From an uncultured Clostridia bacterium (GTDB lineage: Bacteria > Bacillota > Clostridia > Oscillospirales > Ruminococcaceae), in assembly GCA_947631575.1 (NCBI GenBank), contig CANRLW010000001.1, forward strand, positions 62,001 through 126,000: 64,000 bases of DNA. The letters are read 5' to 3'. The notes beneath the pieces were generated by a model. It was not told where the DNA came from, made no database searches, and was given only the letters and a program-made list of their open reading frames with translations. This document shows positions 1 to 8,772 of this stretch, piece after piece (position 1 is the stretch's first letter; each line of letters opens with the position of its first letter). Position numbers and translations under genes: made by a program.

Positions 1-169
1 GGCAGATGTCAATAACCTCGCGCACAGAGCCGTTTCGTGTTTCCGCTGCGCGTTTCTTTTCATCATCGGTAAGCAACACATTGCCGTCGCGTATAGCCGC
101 GGCGGCTTTTTCAGCGTTATAGTCAAATCGTTCGAGAATTTCGAGCGTCTTGCGGTTGTACGGCTGCAT
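1..169 (-). CDS. Partial hypothetical protein downstream of ruvB
   Basis: The gene runs off the left edge; its first 56 codons are visible from an ATG at 169. The visible part is charged and helical (MQPYNRKTLEILERFDYNAE) with no family I recognise. No ribosome binding site precedes this ATG. The reading frame stays open upstream and encodes a hydrophobic run (EVWIWLLIVM) directly before it, so the protein may be longer and membrane-anchored. A separate ATG at 248 opens MNEDNCYKTRWFYGIPC and then stops. Removing one C from the CCC at 201-203 would join that start to this frame, so either a natural frameshift or a sequencing error is possible. It lies 100 bases downstream of ruvB on the same strand and may belong to that operon. 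Confidence 0.45.
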   Translation of the reverse strand, partial: MQPYNRKTLEILERFDYNAEKAAAAIRDGNVLLTDDEKKRAAETRNGSVREVIDIC

Positions 170-269
170 AACGATCAGCAGCCAAATCCAGACTTCAACA
201 GGGAATGCCGTAAAACCACCTCGTCTTATAACAATTGTCCTCGTTCATTGTCTGTATACAAAAAACAGC

Positions 270-1328
270 TTAATTATCTTCAAGGGTTTGCTGGTCGTCG
301 TCGCCGTTAAATGCAATTCCGAGATGCTTATATGCAAGCGCCGTCGCTATTCTTCCTCTCGGAGTTTTTGCCACAAATCCAAGCTGCATAAGATAAGGCT
401 CGCAGACGTCTTCCAGCGTTACTGCCTCTTCATTCAGTGCCGAGGCAAGAGTTGAAAGCCCCACAGGTCCACCGTTATAGCCTTTGATTATCATTTCAAG
501 GAAATTTCTGTCCAGGCTGTCAAGCCCCAGCGCGTCTACCTCTAATTTTTTCAAGGCAGTGTCCGCTATTTCGCGCGTTATCTTTCCGTTTCCTATGACC
601 TCGGCAAAATCCCTTACGCGCTTTAGCAGGCGGTTTGCAATTCGCGGAGTACCTCTCGAACGCCTCGCTATTTCAAGAGCGCCGTCTTTCATACACGGTA
701 TACCTAAAATAACAGCCGACCGCTGAACTATATCGCAGAGCTGTTCGGGAGTGTAAAGCTCCAGCCTCTGCACAACGCCGAATCTGTCGCGGAGCGGCGC
801 GGAAAGCTGACCCGAACGGGTCGTAGCTCCGATGAGAGTAAAATGCGGAAGGTCAATTCTTATGGATCGCGCCGCAGGACCGTTTCCCATGACAATATCA
901 AGCGCATAATCTTCCATAGCAGGGTAGAGGACTTCTTCTACCTGCCTTGAAAGGCGGTGTATCTCGTCGATGAATAAAACATCGTTCGGCTGTAAATTTG
1001 TCAAAAGCGCCGCAAGGTCGCCCGCTTTTTCTATCGCAGGGCCCGAAGTTATGCGAATATTAACGCCCATTTCGTTTGCGATTATGCAGGAAAGCGTTGT
1101 CTTTCCGAGTCCGGGAGGACCGTATAAAAGAACGTGATCCAGACATTCTCCGCGTTTTTTTGCGGCTTCAATATAGACCGACATGTTTTCTTTAACCTTG
1201 TCTTGTCCTATATATTCCGCCAAGGATTTCGGACGGAGCGTAAGCTCTATGTCGCTGTCGGACTCGACAGCCCTCGACTCTACGACTCTGTTGGTGAAAT
1301 CAATATCATCATCTGACATCTCAAGCAT
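270..1328 (-). CDS. ruvB: Holliday junction branch migration ATPase RuvB
   Basis: RuvB is the hexameric AAA+ motor that, with RuvA, drives branch migration of Holliday junctions. With the chosen start the protein has 352 residues, normal for the family. Walker A GPPGLGKT is at residues 70-77, Walker B DEIH at 121-124, the sensor 1 stretch GATTR near 167 and the arginine-finger region PLRDRFG near 178; a winged-helix domain ends the protein. The ATG at 1328 is chosen because GGCGGTGAG lies 8 bases upstream; an ATG at 1319 is possible. The start overlaps the stop of the TPR gene by 8 bases, which indicates translational coupling. It is the last clear gene of the ruvC-ruvA-TPR-ruvB run. Confidence 0.97.
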   Translation of the reverse strand: MLEMSDDDIDFTNRVVESRAVESDSDIELTLRPKSLAEYIGQDKVKENMSVYIEAAKKRGECLDHVLLYGPPGLGKTTLSCIIANEMGVNIRITSGPAIEKAGDLAALLTNLQPNDVLFIDEIHRLSRQVEEVLYPAMEDYALDIVMGNGPAARSIRIDLPHFTLIGATTRSGQLSAPLRDRFGVVQRLELYTPEQLCDIVQRSAVILGIPCMKDGALEIARRSRGTPRIANRLLKRVRDFAEVIGNGKITREIADTALKKLEVDALGLDSLDRNFLEMIIKGYNGGPVGLSTLASALNEEAVTLEDVCEPYLMQLGFVAKTPRGRIATALAYKHLGIAFNGDDDQQTLEDN

Positions 1329-2229
1329 TTTTCTCACCGCCTTTGCTTTCAATTCTCCTGTAATACAGTTTCGGCAGATCCTCTCCGCTGAATTGTGTGT
1401 CCTCAAAACTAAGCATTGCTTTTATCCTGCGGTTAAGCTCTTCGGGGTCTTTATATCCGCAGATCTGCGCTTTTTTACATTCTTCCTGTGCTTTTTCGCT
1501 GTCGCCCGTCATGGCATAATAGCTCGCATATTCAGCGTGAGCCAGTGGGTGATTTCCGTTTACTTTCATAAGCGTTTCAAGCAATTCATGTGCTTTGTCA
1601 TAGTCGCCCCTTATTAGAGCTATCCTGACCAGACTGTAATACGGATAACCATCGTTCGCGCTGTATTTAAGAGCCTCATTAAAACAGTATTCCGCTCTGT
1701 CAAGGTCGCCCTCCGTCAGATACGCATGACCGAGCCTCGATTGTGTTCCCGCGTCATCGGGAGTATACTCGACGGCTTTTCTGAAACACCACATAAGCTT
1801 TGCGTTGTCCTGTTTTGTTTCATAAAGTTTTATAAGCCATTCTAAACAGAATTTCTGATTTTGTCTTATAGTAGAGTTTGAGAGAGCTTTTTGTAAATAA
1901 TCCTCGGCGTCGGGATATTTTCCGCCAATCAATGCATAAATGCCTTTATATGCGAGTTTTGCGGCATAGTCATGTCGCATTATTTTTATGCCGTCCTTTC
2001 CCAAAGCCTTTATTGCGGCGTCTCTCCGTTTCAGATACGGCTGGAGAAATTCTTGTATCAGAACAACCGCAAGATAACAGGGTCCGCTAACCACCAAAAC
2101 TATCAGAAGGGGCATTATATCCTGAAATTCAAACATAACGCCTGCCGCGGTTATACCTATCATAATGCCCAGACACATACCCGCGATATTTACGGTTACA
2201 CGATTGCCGTTGTTATTATTGTTGTTCAA
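1321..2229 (-). CDS. TPR-repeat membrane protein between ruvA and ruvB
   Basis: A 302-residue protein: an Asn-rich N-terminus, two membrane helices at about residues 12-32 and 40-60, then a soluble part from about residue 80 built of 34-residue TPR units (for example [20 protein letters not shown]). TPRs mediate protein contacts; no enzyme domain is seen. The start is a TTG at 2229 with GGAGGA 7 bases upstream. An upstream ATG at 2286 would lie inside ruvA and has no such site. It sits 34 bases after ruvA and overlaps ruvB by 8 bases, so it is co-expressed with the branch-migration genes, although ruvA and ruvB are usually adjacent. Its function is unknown. Confidence 0.85.
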   Translation of the reverse strand: MNNNNNNGNRVTVNIAGMCLGIMIGITAAGVMFEFQDIMPLLIVLVVSGPCYLAVVLIQEFLQPYLKRRDAAIKALGKDGIKIMRHDYAAKLAYKGIYALIGGKYPDAEDYLQKALSNSTIRQNQKFCLEWLIKLYETKQDNAKLMWCFRKAVEYTPDDAGTQSRLGHAYLTEGDLDRAEYCFNEALKYSANDGYPYYSLVRIALIRGDYDKAHELLETLMKVNGNHPLAHAEYASYYAMTGDSEKAQEECKKAQICGYKDPEELNRRIKAMLSFEDTQFSGEDLPKLYYRRIESKGGEKNA

Positions 2230-2263
2230 GAAAAATCCTCCTTTCCGAAAATTTAAATTTTTA

Positions 2264-2851
2264 TTATGCAAGATTTTTAAGAGCAAGTTTGATAAGGTCT
2301 TCTACGGATGCATTCGGATCCGCTCCCATAAGAGCCGAGTTTATCTGCGAGGGCAGAAATCCCAATACCGCCAGAGCCTCCATTGCCTCCGCGATATTAT
2401 TAGAGCCTGCCTTTGATACTCCCACAATATCCGCAGAAGAAAACCGCTCGTCTTTTGCAATTTTATCTTTAAGTTCAAGAACTATCCTTTGCGCTATCTT
2501 GGGTCCAATACCCGGAGAGCGGGTGAGCGTCTTGCTGTCGCCGGTAGCAATACAAAGCGCAAGCTCGGTCGGCGTCAGGTCGGAAAGAATTGAAAGCGCA
2601 GCTTTAGGACCTACTCCCGAAACGGAGATAAGCTGTTTAAAGCACGAAAGCTCCGACTTGTCCGCAAATCCGAAAAGATCCGCCGCGTTTTCCGTCAGAT
2701 GAAGATAAGCATACAAAACAACTTCCTTTTTGTCGCGGATCTTTGAAAGGGTATTCGCTGTCGTGCGGCAGGCGTATCCTACTCCCGAACATTCGATGAC
2801 CGCAAGTCCCGGCTCCGTTCCCATAAGTTCTCCGTGTAAACTGTAGATCAT
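2264..2851 (-). CDS. ruvA: Holliday junction DNA helicase subunit RuvA
   Basis: RuvA binds four-way DNA junctions as a tetramer and loads RuvB. The protein has 195 residues: an N-terminal OB fold (MIYSLHGELMGTEPGLAVIE), a central pair of helix-hairpin-helix motifs (VSGVGPKAALSILSDL and SPGIGPKIAQRIVLELKDKI) and a C-terminal helical domain for RuvB contact (EAMEALAVLGFLPSQI). The ATG at 2851 is preceded by AAGGAG at 8 bases; upstream in-frame ATGs lie within ruvC. It follows ruvC after 5 bases in the same operon. Confidence 0.97.
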   Translation of the reverse strand: MIYSLHGELMGTEPGLAVIECSGVGYACRTTANTLSKIRDKKEVVLYAYLHLTENAADLFGFADKSELSCFKQLISVSGVGPKAALSILSDLTPTELALCIATGDSKTLTRSPGIGPKIAQRIVLELKDKIAKDERFSSADIVGVSKAGSNNIAEAMEALAVLGFLPSQINSALMGADPNASVEDLIKLALKNLA

Positions 2852-2856
2852 AGCTC

Positions 2857-3363
2857 TTACTCCTTGTTGTTTCTTATTATTTCCGACAGTCTCGAGCCGC
2901 CCGTATGCCCGTGACAAATGGCAATAGCCAGCGCGTCTGCCGTGTCGTCGGGTTTTGGTACTGCCTCAAGACGTAGGATATTTTTCGTCATTTCCTGCAT
3001 CTGGTGTTTTTCCGCTCTGCCATAACCCGTTACCGCAACTTTCACTTGTAGCGGCGTGTATTCAAAAACGGGTATGTTCTTTTTTGCTGCGGCAAGAAGT
3101 ATAACGCCCCTCGCTTGCGCAACGTCAATGGCAGTTGTCGTGTTGGTGTTGAAATACAGCTTTTCAACGCTCATACAGTCGGGCGAAAACTTTTCGAGCA
3201 GGGTGTTCATATCGTCGAATATTTCCAAAAGCCGCCTGTCAAACGGCATATCCGCGGGAGTCGTTATCGCTCCATAGTTTACCGTGCGAAACCGCACGTT
3301 GTCAAAATCCAGCACGCCATATCCGACAATGGCGTAGCCGGGGTCAATTCCTAAAATCCTCAT
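2857..3363 (-). CDS. ruvC: Holliday junction resolvase RuvC
   Basis: RuvC cleaves Holliday junctions symmetrically once RuvAB has migrated them. The protein has 168 residues with an RNase H-like fold. The four acidic metal ligands are visible: Asp7 (MRILGIDPG), Glu67 (MSVEKLYF), Asp140 and Asp143 (DDTADALAIAICH). Its ATG overlaps the stop of the upstream radical SAM gene by one base (TAATG), and ruvA follows 5 bases later, so resolvase and branch-migration proteins are made from one transcript. Confidence 0.97.
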   Translation of the reverse strand: MRILGIDPGYAIVGYGVLDFDNVRFRTVNYGAITTPADMPFDRRLLEIFDDMNTLLEKFSPDCMSVEKLYFNTNTTTAIDVAQARGVILLAAAKKNIPVFEYTPLQVKVAVTGYGRAEKHQMQEMTKNILRLEAVPKPDDTADALAIAICHGHTGGSRLSEIIRNNKE

Positions 3364-3992
3364 TATGTATAGCTCTCGTTGTCGGTCACATAGTGCCTTA
3401 CACGCAGCGGTATGCCAAGCTTTTCAGACAACTTTTCACACTCGGAGATCTCCTCTTGTGAAATAACGTCGACAACCGTAAACCCTGTTTTAATGCCAAG
3501 ATTTTTCATGTCAACGGAAAACTTCAGCATTTCTTCAAACGCATTATTGTTTTCAGAAAGTCCTTTGTTCGGTCGCGTTATCTCATTATAGCGCGCGGCA
3601 TTCGGCGCATTTAGCGAAACGGAAACCGAATCAATAAGCCCCTTAAAGCGGTTTATGTCAAAACCCTTGTGTATGAGCCTTACAAGACCGTTTGTGTTGA
3701 GCCTGATTTTAAGATCAGAATTTTCCTTGATATACTCCGCGGTTTTAAGCAGCATATCGGCTCTTACTGTCGGCTCGCCGTATCCGCAGAATACCGCCTC
3801 GCTAATGTCTGTCTTGTCAAATTTTCCGAAAGCCTCGGTTATTTCTTCAAATGATGGCTCATGCTCGAGCCACAGGCTGTCGTTGTCGGTAATGCTGTCG
3901 CCGTTTTTCCTTATGCAGAAAACACAGTCGCACGGACAGCCGTTCGTGATGTTTATATACATCTTTCCTTCAAATCTGTAAAAAATTGTCAT
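3363..3992 (-). CDS. TatD-linked-type radical SAM protein
   Basis: A 209-residue radical SAM enzyme. The N-terminal MYINITNGCPCDCVFCIRKN contains the CX3CX2C cluster motif (Cys19, Cys23, Cys26), followed by the SAM-binding GYGEPTVRAD. The small size and N-terminal motif match the family known as TatD-associated radical SAM proteins (TIGR04038), which often sit near tatD nuclease genes. No tatD gene is seen here; the neighbour is ruvC, which it overlaps by one base. Its substrate is unknown. A GAGG sequence 8 bases before the ATG supports the start. It may be co-transcribed with the AI-2E-type gene 46 bases upstream. Confidence 0.85.
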   Translation of the reverse strand: MTIFYRFEGKMYINITNGCPCDCVFCIRKNGDSITDNDSLWLEHEPSFEEITEAFGKFDKTDISEAVFCGYGEPTVRADMLLKTAEYIKENSDLKIRLNTNGLVRLIHKGFDINRFKGLIDSVSVSLNAPNAARYNEITRPNKGLSENNNAFEEMLKFSVDMKNLGIKTGFTVVDVISQEEISECEKLSEKLGIPLRVRHYVTDNESYT

Positions 3993-4038
3993 ATCTAAAG
4001 CCTCGTTAAGTTATGGTTTTGATCTTGTCTATGAAAAC

Positions 4039-5373
4039 CTATTTATCCTTGTTCTTTTCAGTAAGTCTTTTGTGAAGGTCTTTGACCTTCGTGCTTATAG
4101 AGCGCTTTTTGTTTTCCGTTTCAATAGGCGGCTTTTCAGGCTTTGGCGGCTCGGTATAAACATAGTCAGGGGTAATATAATCGACCTTTCCGATATAGTT
4201 GTTCGTGTTCTGCGGAAGGTTTCGCTTTTTGAGCCTGTTTTCAATGTAGTCCTTTATCAGCATATAAACGACCGCGCAAATCGGCACTCCCAGGAACATT
4301 CCCAACATGCCGAAAAATCCTCCGCCAAGAATTATCGCAACAAGTATCCATACTGCGGGAAGTCCCGTCTGGTCGCCGAGTATCCATGGCGCAATGATGT
4401 TTCCGTCTACCGTCTGAAGTACAACGACAAATATCAAAAACCAGAGCGCCATTATCGGGTGGTCGCTCAGTACAAGGAGCAGACAGCAGGGAATAGCGCC
4501 GATAGTAGGACCGATAAACGGTATAAGGTTAAAGACGAACATAACTGCCGAAATAAGCGGAGCATAAGGCATACCCATGCATATAAGTCCTATGAAATAA
4601 AGCATCGCAACAAGCAGCGCCTCTATTATCTTTCCGATGATAGAGCCTAAAAACTTTTCAGAGGCCTCTTCGCAGATGCCGAGAAAACGCTGTGCTCTTT
4701 CTACCTTTAAAAACGCAAATATCATTTTCTTCATCTGTCCGACAAACATTTCTTTTTTCGCCAGCAGATATACTGAAAGTACCAGTCCTATGAAAACATT
4801 GCTGAGAGTATTTATGACAGACCAGATACCTGCCGCAACGTTTCCCGCAAAGTTCATAAGCTCTCCCGAATATTTAGCCCACAAATCGGAAATGAACTTT
4901 GAGAAATCATTCAGCGGGTTCCCGAGAAACTCGGCTATCTGCGGATAATCGTCGGAAATGTCCTGGATAAATCCGCGGATATTTTCTATATAGGTGTCCA
5001 TGTTGCTGAAAATAGCGATAATGTTTGTAACGAGTTGAGGAATTACAAGAATTATGATAAGTGCCAGAAATGCAAGAATGATAAGCATTGTCAGCGTCAG
5101 CGCAAGAACTCTCGCCGCTCCTTTTTTCTTCGGATCAGCAGAATGTGAGAGCTTTCTAAACATTCCGTTTTCAAGCTTTGTCATAAGAGGATTGAGCAGA
5201 TATGCGCAGAAAATTCCGATAATAATAGGCGTGACTATGCCCGTAAAAACGGAAAGTTTTTCAAAAACCGCGTCAACGTTAAATATGAGCATAACGGCAA
5301 GCGCTCCGAGAACTATCGTAAGCAGAGCATAAGCCGCAATCGTAAGATATTTTGAATTCCAGTTTATTTTCAT
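4039..5373 (-). CDS. AI-2E family (UPF0118) membrane transporter
   Basis: A 444-residue integral membrane protein with about eight hydrophobic segments and the family layout: two N-terminal helices, a loop with amphipathic helices (residues about 100-190), then a C-terminal helix bundle rich in Gly and Pro (IPFIGPTIGAIPCCLLL, GDQTGLPAVWILVAIILGGG, GMLGMFLGVPICAVVYML). The family includes putative AI-2 exporters and Na+/H+ antiporters; the substrate here cannot be told. The C-terminal 70 residues are charged and cytoplasmic. GGGAG precedes the ATG. Its promoter lies within the end of the upstream amidohydrolase gene. Confidence 0.88.
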   Translation of the reverse strand: MKINWNSKYLTIAAYALLTIVLGALAVMLIFNVDAVFEKLSVFTGIVTPIIIGIFCAYLLNPLMTKLENGMFRKLSHSADPKKKGAARVLALTLTMLIILAFLALIIILVIPQLVTNIIAIFSNMDTYIENIRGFIQDISDDYPQIAEFLGNPLNDFSKFISDLWAKYSGELMNFAGNVAAGIWSVINTLSNVFIGLVLSVYLLAKKEMFVGQMKKMIFAFLKVERAQRFLGICEEASEKFLGSIIGKIIEALLVAMLYFIGLICMGMPYAPLISAVMFVFNLIPFIGPTIGAIPCCLLLVLSDHPIMALWFLIFVVVLQTVDGNIIAPWILGDQTGLPAVWILVAIILGGGFFGMLGMFLGVPICAVVYMLIKDYIENRLKKRNLPQNTNNYIGKVDYITPDYVYTEPPKPEKPPIETENKKRSISTKVKDLHKRLTEKNKDK

Positions 5374-5408
5374 AAATAAAAACTCCCGACCAGAATATGT
5401 TTAATTTT

Positions 5409-5437
5409 ATTTTAGCACATTATTTCGCGTTTGTCAA
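5409..5437 (-). promoter_or_regulatory. Promoter of the AI-2E/ruv operon
   Basis: Read on the minus strand: TTGACA (5437-5432), 17 bases, TAAAAT (5414-5409). The -35 lies inside the 3' end of the amidohydrolase gene. It is placed to drive the AI-2E-type gene and possibly the radical SAM-ruvCAB run behind it. Confidence 0.6.
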
Positions 5438-6205
5438 TAATCTGAGCGCGTTTTCACCCAGTATCATATTTCGTTCATTGTCCGTGAGCGGGAGCTTTTC
5501 AAATCTTTTGAGCTCGTCCGAATAGTTCCACATAGGATAGTCCGTTCCCCACATTACTTTGTCCGCGCCGAATTTTCTGATAAGCTCCGCGGCGCGTTCG
5601 GGAGACATAGCATAAAGTGAGCTGGAACAGTCGGTGTATATCCCCGTCCCCGCGAGAGCTCTTTCTGCTCTTTCCCACATGCTCCAGCCCGCAAAATGCG
5701 CGCCTATTACCGTAAGTTTCGGAAACCTTTCAATAACCTTCACAAGCCTTTCCGGACAAGACAGATCGCTTTTCGTGTCGCCCATGTGCATAAGTATAGG
5801 AAGTCTGCCTTCCGCCGCCTCGTATATCGGAAACGCTTTTTCGTCGTCAATTGCGAACCGCTGAAAATCGCTGTGGAGCTTTATTCCTTTAAGACCCAGA
5901 GAAATTATCCTGTCGACTTCTTCAGGAATATTTGGAAAGTCGGGGTGCATTGTTCCAAAGCCGATGAGCTCGGGATTTTCCGAAACGCTTTCGCTAATAA
6001 AATTGTTTATCGACTTTACCTGTTCCCATACCGTCGCAACGCTCTGAACTATAAACTTGTCTACTCCTGCTTTCTTTCCCTCGCGCAGCAGGGTAGAAAC
6101 TCTCCCGTCGTATTCTATATGCATATTATAAAAGTTTTCTATTCCCATAACCGCCTTATCGGCAATTTTTTCGGGATAGATATGAACGTGTGCGTCAATT
6201 ATCAT
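5420..6205 (-). CDS. Amidohydrolase family (ACMSD-like) TIM-barrel protein
   Basis: A 261-residue metal-dependent hydrolase or decarboxylase of the amidohydrolase-2 group. Metal ligands are visible: the HxH of IIDAHVHIYP (His6, His8), the His of KLHSDF, the His of ILMHMGD and the Asp of VMWGTDYPMW near the C-terminus. The length fits the family. The substrate cannot be deduced. It lies 29 bases downstream of queA with an AGAGGCGA site before its ATG, so it is probably expressed from the queA promoter. No functional link to queuosine is known. Confidence 0.87.
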   Translation of the reverse strand: MIIDAHVHIYPEKIADKAVMGIENFYNMHIEYDGRVSTLLREGKKAGVDKFIVQSVATVWEQVKSINNFISESVSENPELIGFGTMHPDFPNIPEEVDRIISLGLKGIKLHSDFQRFAIDDEKAFPIYEAAEGRLPILMHMGDTKSDLSCPERLVKVIERFPKLTVIGAHFAGWSMWERAERALAGTGIYTDCSSSLYAMSPERAAELIRKFGADKVMWGTDYPMWNYSDELKRFEKLPLTDNERNMILGENALRLLTNAK

Positions 6206-6234
6206 TGCTGTCGCCTCTTATTCTTAATAATGAG

Positions 6235-7245
6235 TTAAATTATAAAAGTACAGTCGCCGAAAGAAAAGAACCTGTATTTTTCTTCGATTGCCGTTTTATA
6301 AGCATTGAGCGTTTTCTCACGCCCCAGAAACGCCGAAACCAGCATAATGAGCGTGCTTTCGGGAAGATGAAAGTTTGTTATCAGCCCGTCTATACATTTA
6401 AACTCATATCCGGGATAAATAAAAATGCTTGTGTCGTCGGTGGCTTTTCCCGTCTGAGCATAGCTTTCGAGCGTTCTGCAAGAGGTCGTACCAACGGAAA
6501 TAACTCTCCCTCCGCGCTCCTTGCAGGCTTTTATTTTCTCTATCGTTTCATCGGGTATAACATAATGCTCCGTGTGCATCTTGTGATCAAGAATATTGTC
6601 CTCTTTTACCGGACGGAATGTTCCCAGCCCCACATGGAGCGTCACAAACGCCGTATCAACGCCCATTTCACGCGCCTCGTAAAGCTCCTTTTCCGTAAAA
6701 TGAAGTCCCGCCGTAGGCGCAGCCGCCGAGCCTGTTTCTCTACAGTAGATCGTGTTATAGCGGTCTTTGTCCTTTAGTTTTTCGGTTATATAAGGCGGGA
6801 GCGGCATTTGTCCTATTCTGTCGAGAATGTCAAAGAAATCCCCCTCAAATGTAAACCTTACGAGCCTGTTTCCGCCTTCAAGCGTGTCGAGTATCTCCGC
6901 CGAAAGTTCCTCGGGAAAATCGACAACAACTCCGGGTTTAAGCCTGCGTCCGGGTCTTACCATTGTCTCCCATTCGTTCAGGCTCCTGCGCTTTAAGAGC
7001 AGAAACTCGCTAACCACTCCCGTGTCGCGCTTTGTACCGAATATCCTCGCGGGAAAAACCTTGCTGTCGTTCATAACCAGCAGGTCACCTTTTCTGAGAT
7101 AACTGCATATATTATAAAAGCGGTCGTGTGTTATATCTCCGCTTTCTCTTGAAATAACCATAAGCCGGGAGCTGTCGCGCGGTTCTGCGGGAGTCTGCGC
7201 AATAAGCTCCTCGGGCAGCTCATAATAAAAATCGCTTTTTAACAT
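6235..7245 (-). CDS. queA: S-adenosylmethionine:tRNA ribosyltransferase-isomerase QueA
   Basis: QueA transfers and isomerises the ribosyl part of SAM onto preQ1-tRNA to give epoxyqueuosine. The protein has 336 residues, the usual size. Conserved stretches are the N-terminal [51 protein letters not shown] and [18 protein letters not shown]. The ATG at 7245 is chosen: GGAG lies 8 bases upstream and the protein then begins at the typical family position; ATGs at 7248 and 7263 are alternatives, the last without a binding site. It is first in an operon with the amidohydrolase. Other queuosine genes are not in this window. Confidence 0.97.
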   Translation of the reverse strand: MLKSDFYYELPEELIAQTPAEPRDSSRLMVISRESGDITHDRFYNICSYLRKGDLLVMNDSKVFPARIFGTKRDTGVVSEFLLLKRRSLNEWETMVRPGRRLKPGVVVDFPEELSAEILDTLEGGNRLVRFTFEGDFFDILDRIGQMPLPPYITEKLKDKDRYNTIYCRETGSAAAPTAGLHFTEKELYEAREMGVDTAFVTLHVGLGTFRPVKEDNILDHKMHTEHYVIPDETIEKIKACKERGGRVISVGTTSCRTLESYAQTGKATDDTSIFIYPGYEFKCIDGLITNFHLPESTLIMLVSAFLGREKTLNAYKTAIEEKYRFFSFGDCTFII

Positions 7246-7274
7246 CATTTTTTCTCCATACATTTAATATTATC

Positions 7275-7303
7275 ATTTTATCACTTTATACAATTTTTGT
7301 CAA
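7275..7303 (-). promoter_or_regulatory. queA promoter
   Basis: On the minus strand: TTGACA (7303-7298), 17 bases, TAAAAT (7280-7275), about 30 bases before the queA start. It is divergent from the lysine operon promoter at 7345. Confidence 0.7.
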
Positions 7304-7344
7304 TGTTGTTTGTTCAATTTTTTGAATTTTTTTAAGTTTATCTA

Positions 7345-7373
7345 TTGACAAAAACAGGGTTATGTGGTAGAAT
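7345..7373 (+). promoter_or_regulatory. Lysine operon promoter
   Basis: TTGACA (7345-7350), 17 bases, TAGAAT (7368-7373). It ends 8 bases before the lysine riboswitch, so the aptamer begins almost at the 5' end of the transcript. Confidence 0.8.
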
Positions 7374-7381
7374 AAAAAACA

Positions 7382-7598
7382 GATAGAGGCGCGGTGATGA
7401 ATAGTAGCGGCAAAAAGGCTTTTCGGAGAGCCGCCGCAAAAGGCATTACCGCCGAGGAGCGCGCATTCCGAAAATGCGTGTTATCCGGTTGTACGTTAAA
7501 TAGGCGTATGACTGTCATCGGCTTGCTTGATGGAGTGCTATCAAATTATGACGAGCATTAAAAAGCATTTCCGATGTGTTATCATCGGATTTATTTTT
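7382..7598 (+). promoter_or_regulatory. Lysine riboswitch (L box) with terminator
   Basis: The aptamer spans about 7382-7542. Its 5' side GATAGAGGCGCGGTGATGA and 3' side TGGAGTGCTATC close helix P1 (GATAG with CTATC), and the conserved ACTGTCAT lies at 7511-7518. These match the lysine riboswitch consensus. The expression platform is a terminator: TCCGATG (7570-7576) pairs with CATCGGA (7583-7589), followed by TTTATTTTT. CATCGG at 7516-7521 inside the aptamer can pair with the same 7571-7576 strand, giving an antiterminator. Inference: lysine binding favours termination and shuts off asd-dapA-dapB. The location fits exactly. Confidence 0.92.
7569..7598 (+). terminator. Riboswitch-controlled terminator
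   Basis: A 7 bp stem (TCCGATG/CATCGGA) with loop TGTTAT and a following T-rich run. It is the regulated element of the lysine riboswitch, 36 bases before asd. Confidence 0.8.
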
Positions 7599-7633
7599 GC
7601 CCGAATTTATTACATAACTGAAAGGAAACAACT

Positions 7634-8716
7634 ATGAAAGAAAAGTACAATGTCGGTATCATCGGCGCGACGGGTATGGTCGGACAGCGTTTCGCCATAC
7701 TCCTCGAAAACCACCCGTGGTTTAATGTAACAGTCCTCGCGGCGTCCTCGCGCTCGGCGGGAAAGACCTATAAAGAGGCAGTAGGGGAGCGTTGGTTTAT
7801 GGATGTTCCCATGCCCAAGAGCATGGAGAACATGATTGTAAAGGACGCTGACGCAGATATAAATGAAATCGCATCAACTGTAGATTTCGTTTTCTGCGCG
7901 GTAAATATGAAAAAGGACGAAATAAAGGCTCTCGAGGAAAAATACGCCAAAGCCGAGTGTCCCGTTATGTCCAATAACTCCGCAAACCGCGGTGTTCCCG
8001 ATGTTCCCATGATAATCCCCGAAGTAAACGCAGACCATGCCGCTGTTATCGAAACACAGAGAAAGCGCCTCGGCACAAAGCGCGGCTTTATTTCCGTAAA
8101 GTCCAACTGCTCGATACAGAGCTATGTTCCCGCATTGTCGCCGCTCAGAAAATTCGGCATAACGGACGTTCTCGCCTGCACATATCAGGCTATATCGGGC
8201 GCGGGAAAGACCTTTAAGACATGGCCCGAAATGGTGGATAACATCATTCCTTTTATCGGCGGGGAAGAGGAGAAGTCCGAAAAAGAACCGCTTAAGGTTT
8301 GGGGTAAGATCGAGGACGGCGTTATAGTAAACGCCGAAAAGCCTTCCATAACGACCCAGTGCCTGCGCGTTCCCGTTTCAAACGGACATTTTGCGGCGGT
8401 ATTCGTAAGATTTGAAAACAAGCCCACAATGGACGAGATAAAGAAGATATGGAAAGAATATTCGGGCGAGCCACAGGCATTAAAACTTCCGTCCGCTCCT
8501 AAACAGTTCTTAAACTATTTTGAAGAGGACAATATGCCTCAGACTACTCTCCACCGCAATCTTGAAAACGGTATGGCAATTTCTATCGGCAGACTTCGCC
8601 CTGATACCCAGTACGATTATAAGTTTGTCTGCCTTTCGCATAACACATTGAGAGGCGCTGCGGGAGGAGCCGTAGAAATGGCTGAACTTCTCTGCGCAAA
8701 GGGCTATCTTGATTGA
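7634..8716 (+). CDS. asd: Aspartate-semialdehyde dehydrogenase (archaeal/fungal type)
   Basis: Catalyses NADPH reduction of aspartyl phosphate to aspartate semialdehyde, the branch point to lysine, threonine and methionine. The protein has 360 residues. The nucleotide-binding motif GIIGATGMVGQRF starts at residue 8; the catalytic Cys is in VKSNCSIQSY; AISGAGKTFKTWPEM follows. Length and these motifs match the archaeal/yeast subfamily (TIGR00978) rather than the classic bacterial one. AAAGG precedes the ATG. It is first in the riboswitch-controlled lysine operon, with dapA 56 bases downstream. Confidence 0.95.
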   Translation: MKEKYNVGIIGATGMVGQRFAILLENHPWFNVTVLAASSRSAGKTYKEAVGERWFMDVPMPKSMENMIVKDADADINEIASTVDFVFCAVNMKKDEIKALEEKYAKAECPVMSNNSANRGVPDVPMIIPEVNADHAAVIETQRKRLGTKRGFISVKSNCSIQSYVPALSPLRKFGITDVLACTYQAISGAGKTFKTWPEMVDNIIPFIGGEEEKSEKEPLKVWGKIEDGVIVNAEKPSITTQCLRVPVSNGHFAAVFVRFENKPTMDEIKKIWKEYSGEPQALKLPSAPKQFLNYFEEDNMPQTTLHRNLENGMAISIGRLRPDTQYDYKFVCLSHNTLRGAAGGAVEMAELLCAKGYLD

Positions 8717-8772
8717 TTTTCGGCAATTTTTCTGGTACATAAACTTTTCGATAAATACAGAAAGGTGTTTTT

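Noticed and set aside
2230..2286. Upstream ATG start for the TPR gene at 2286
   Set aside because: It would overlap ruvA and has no binding site; the TTG at 2229 has GGAGGA at the right distance.
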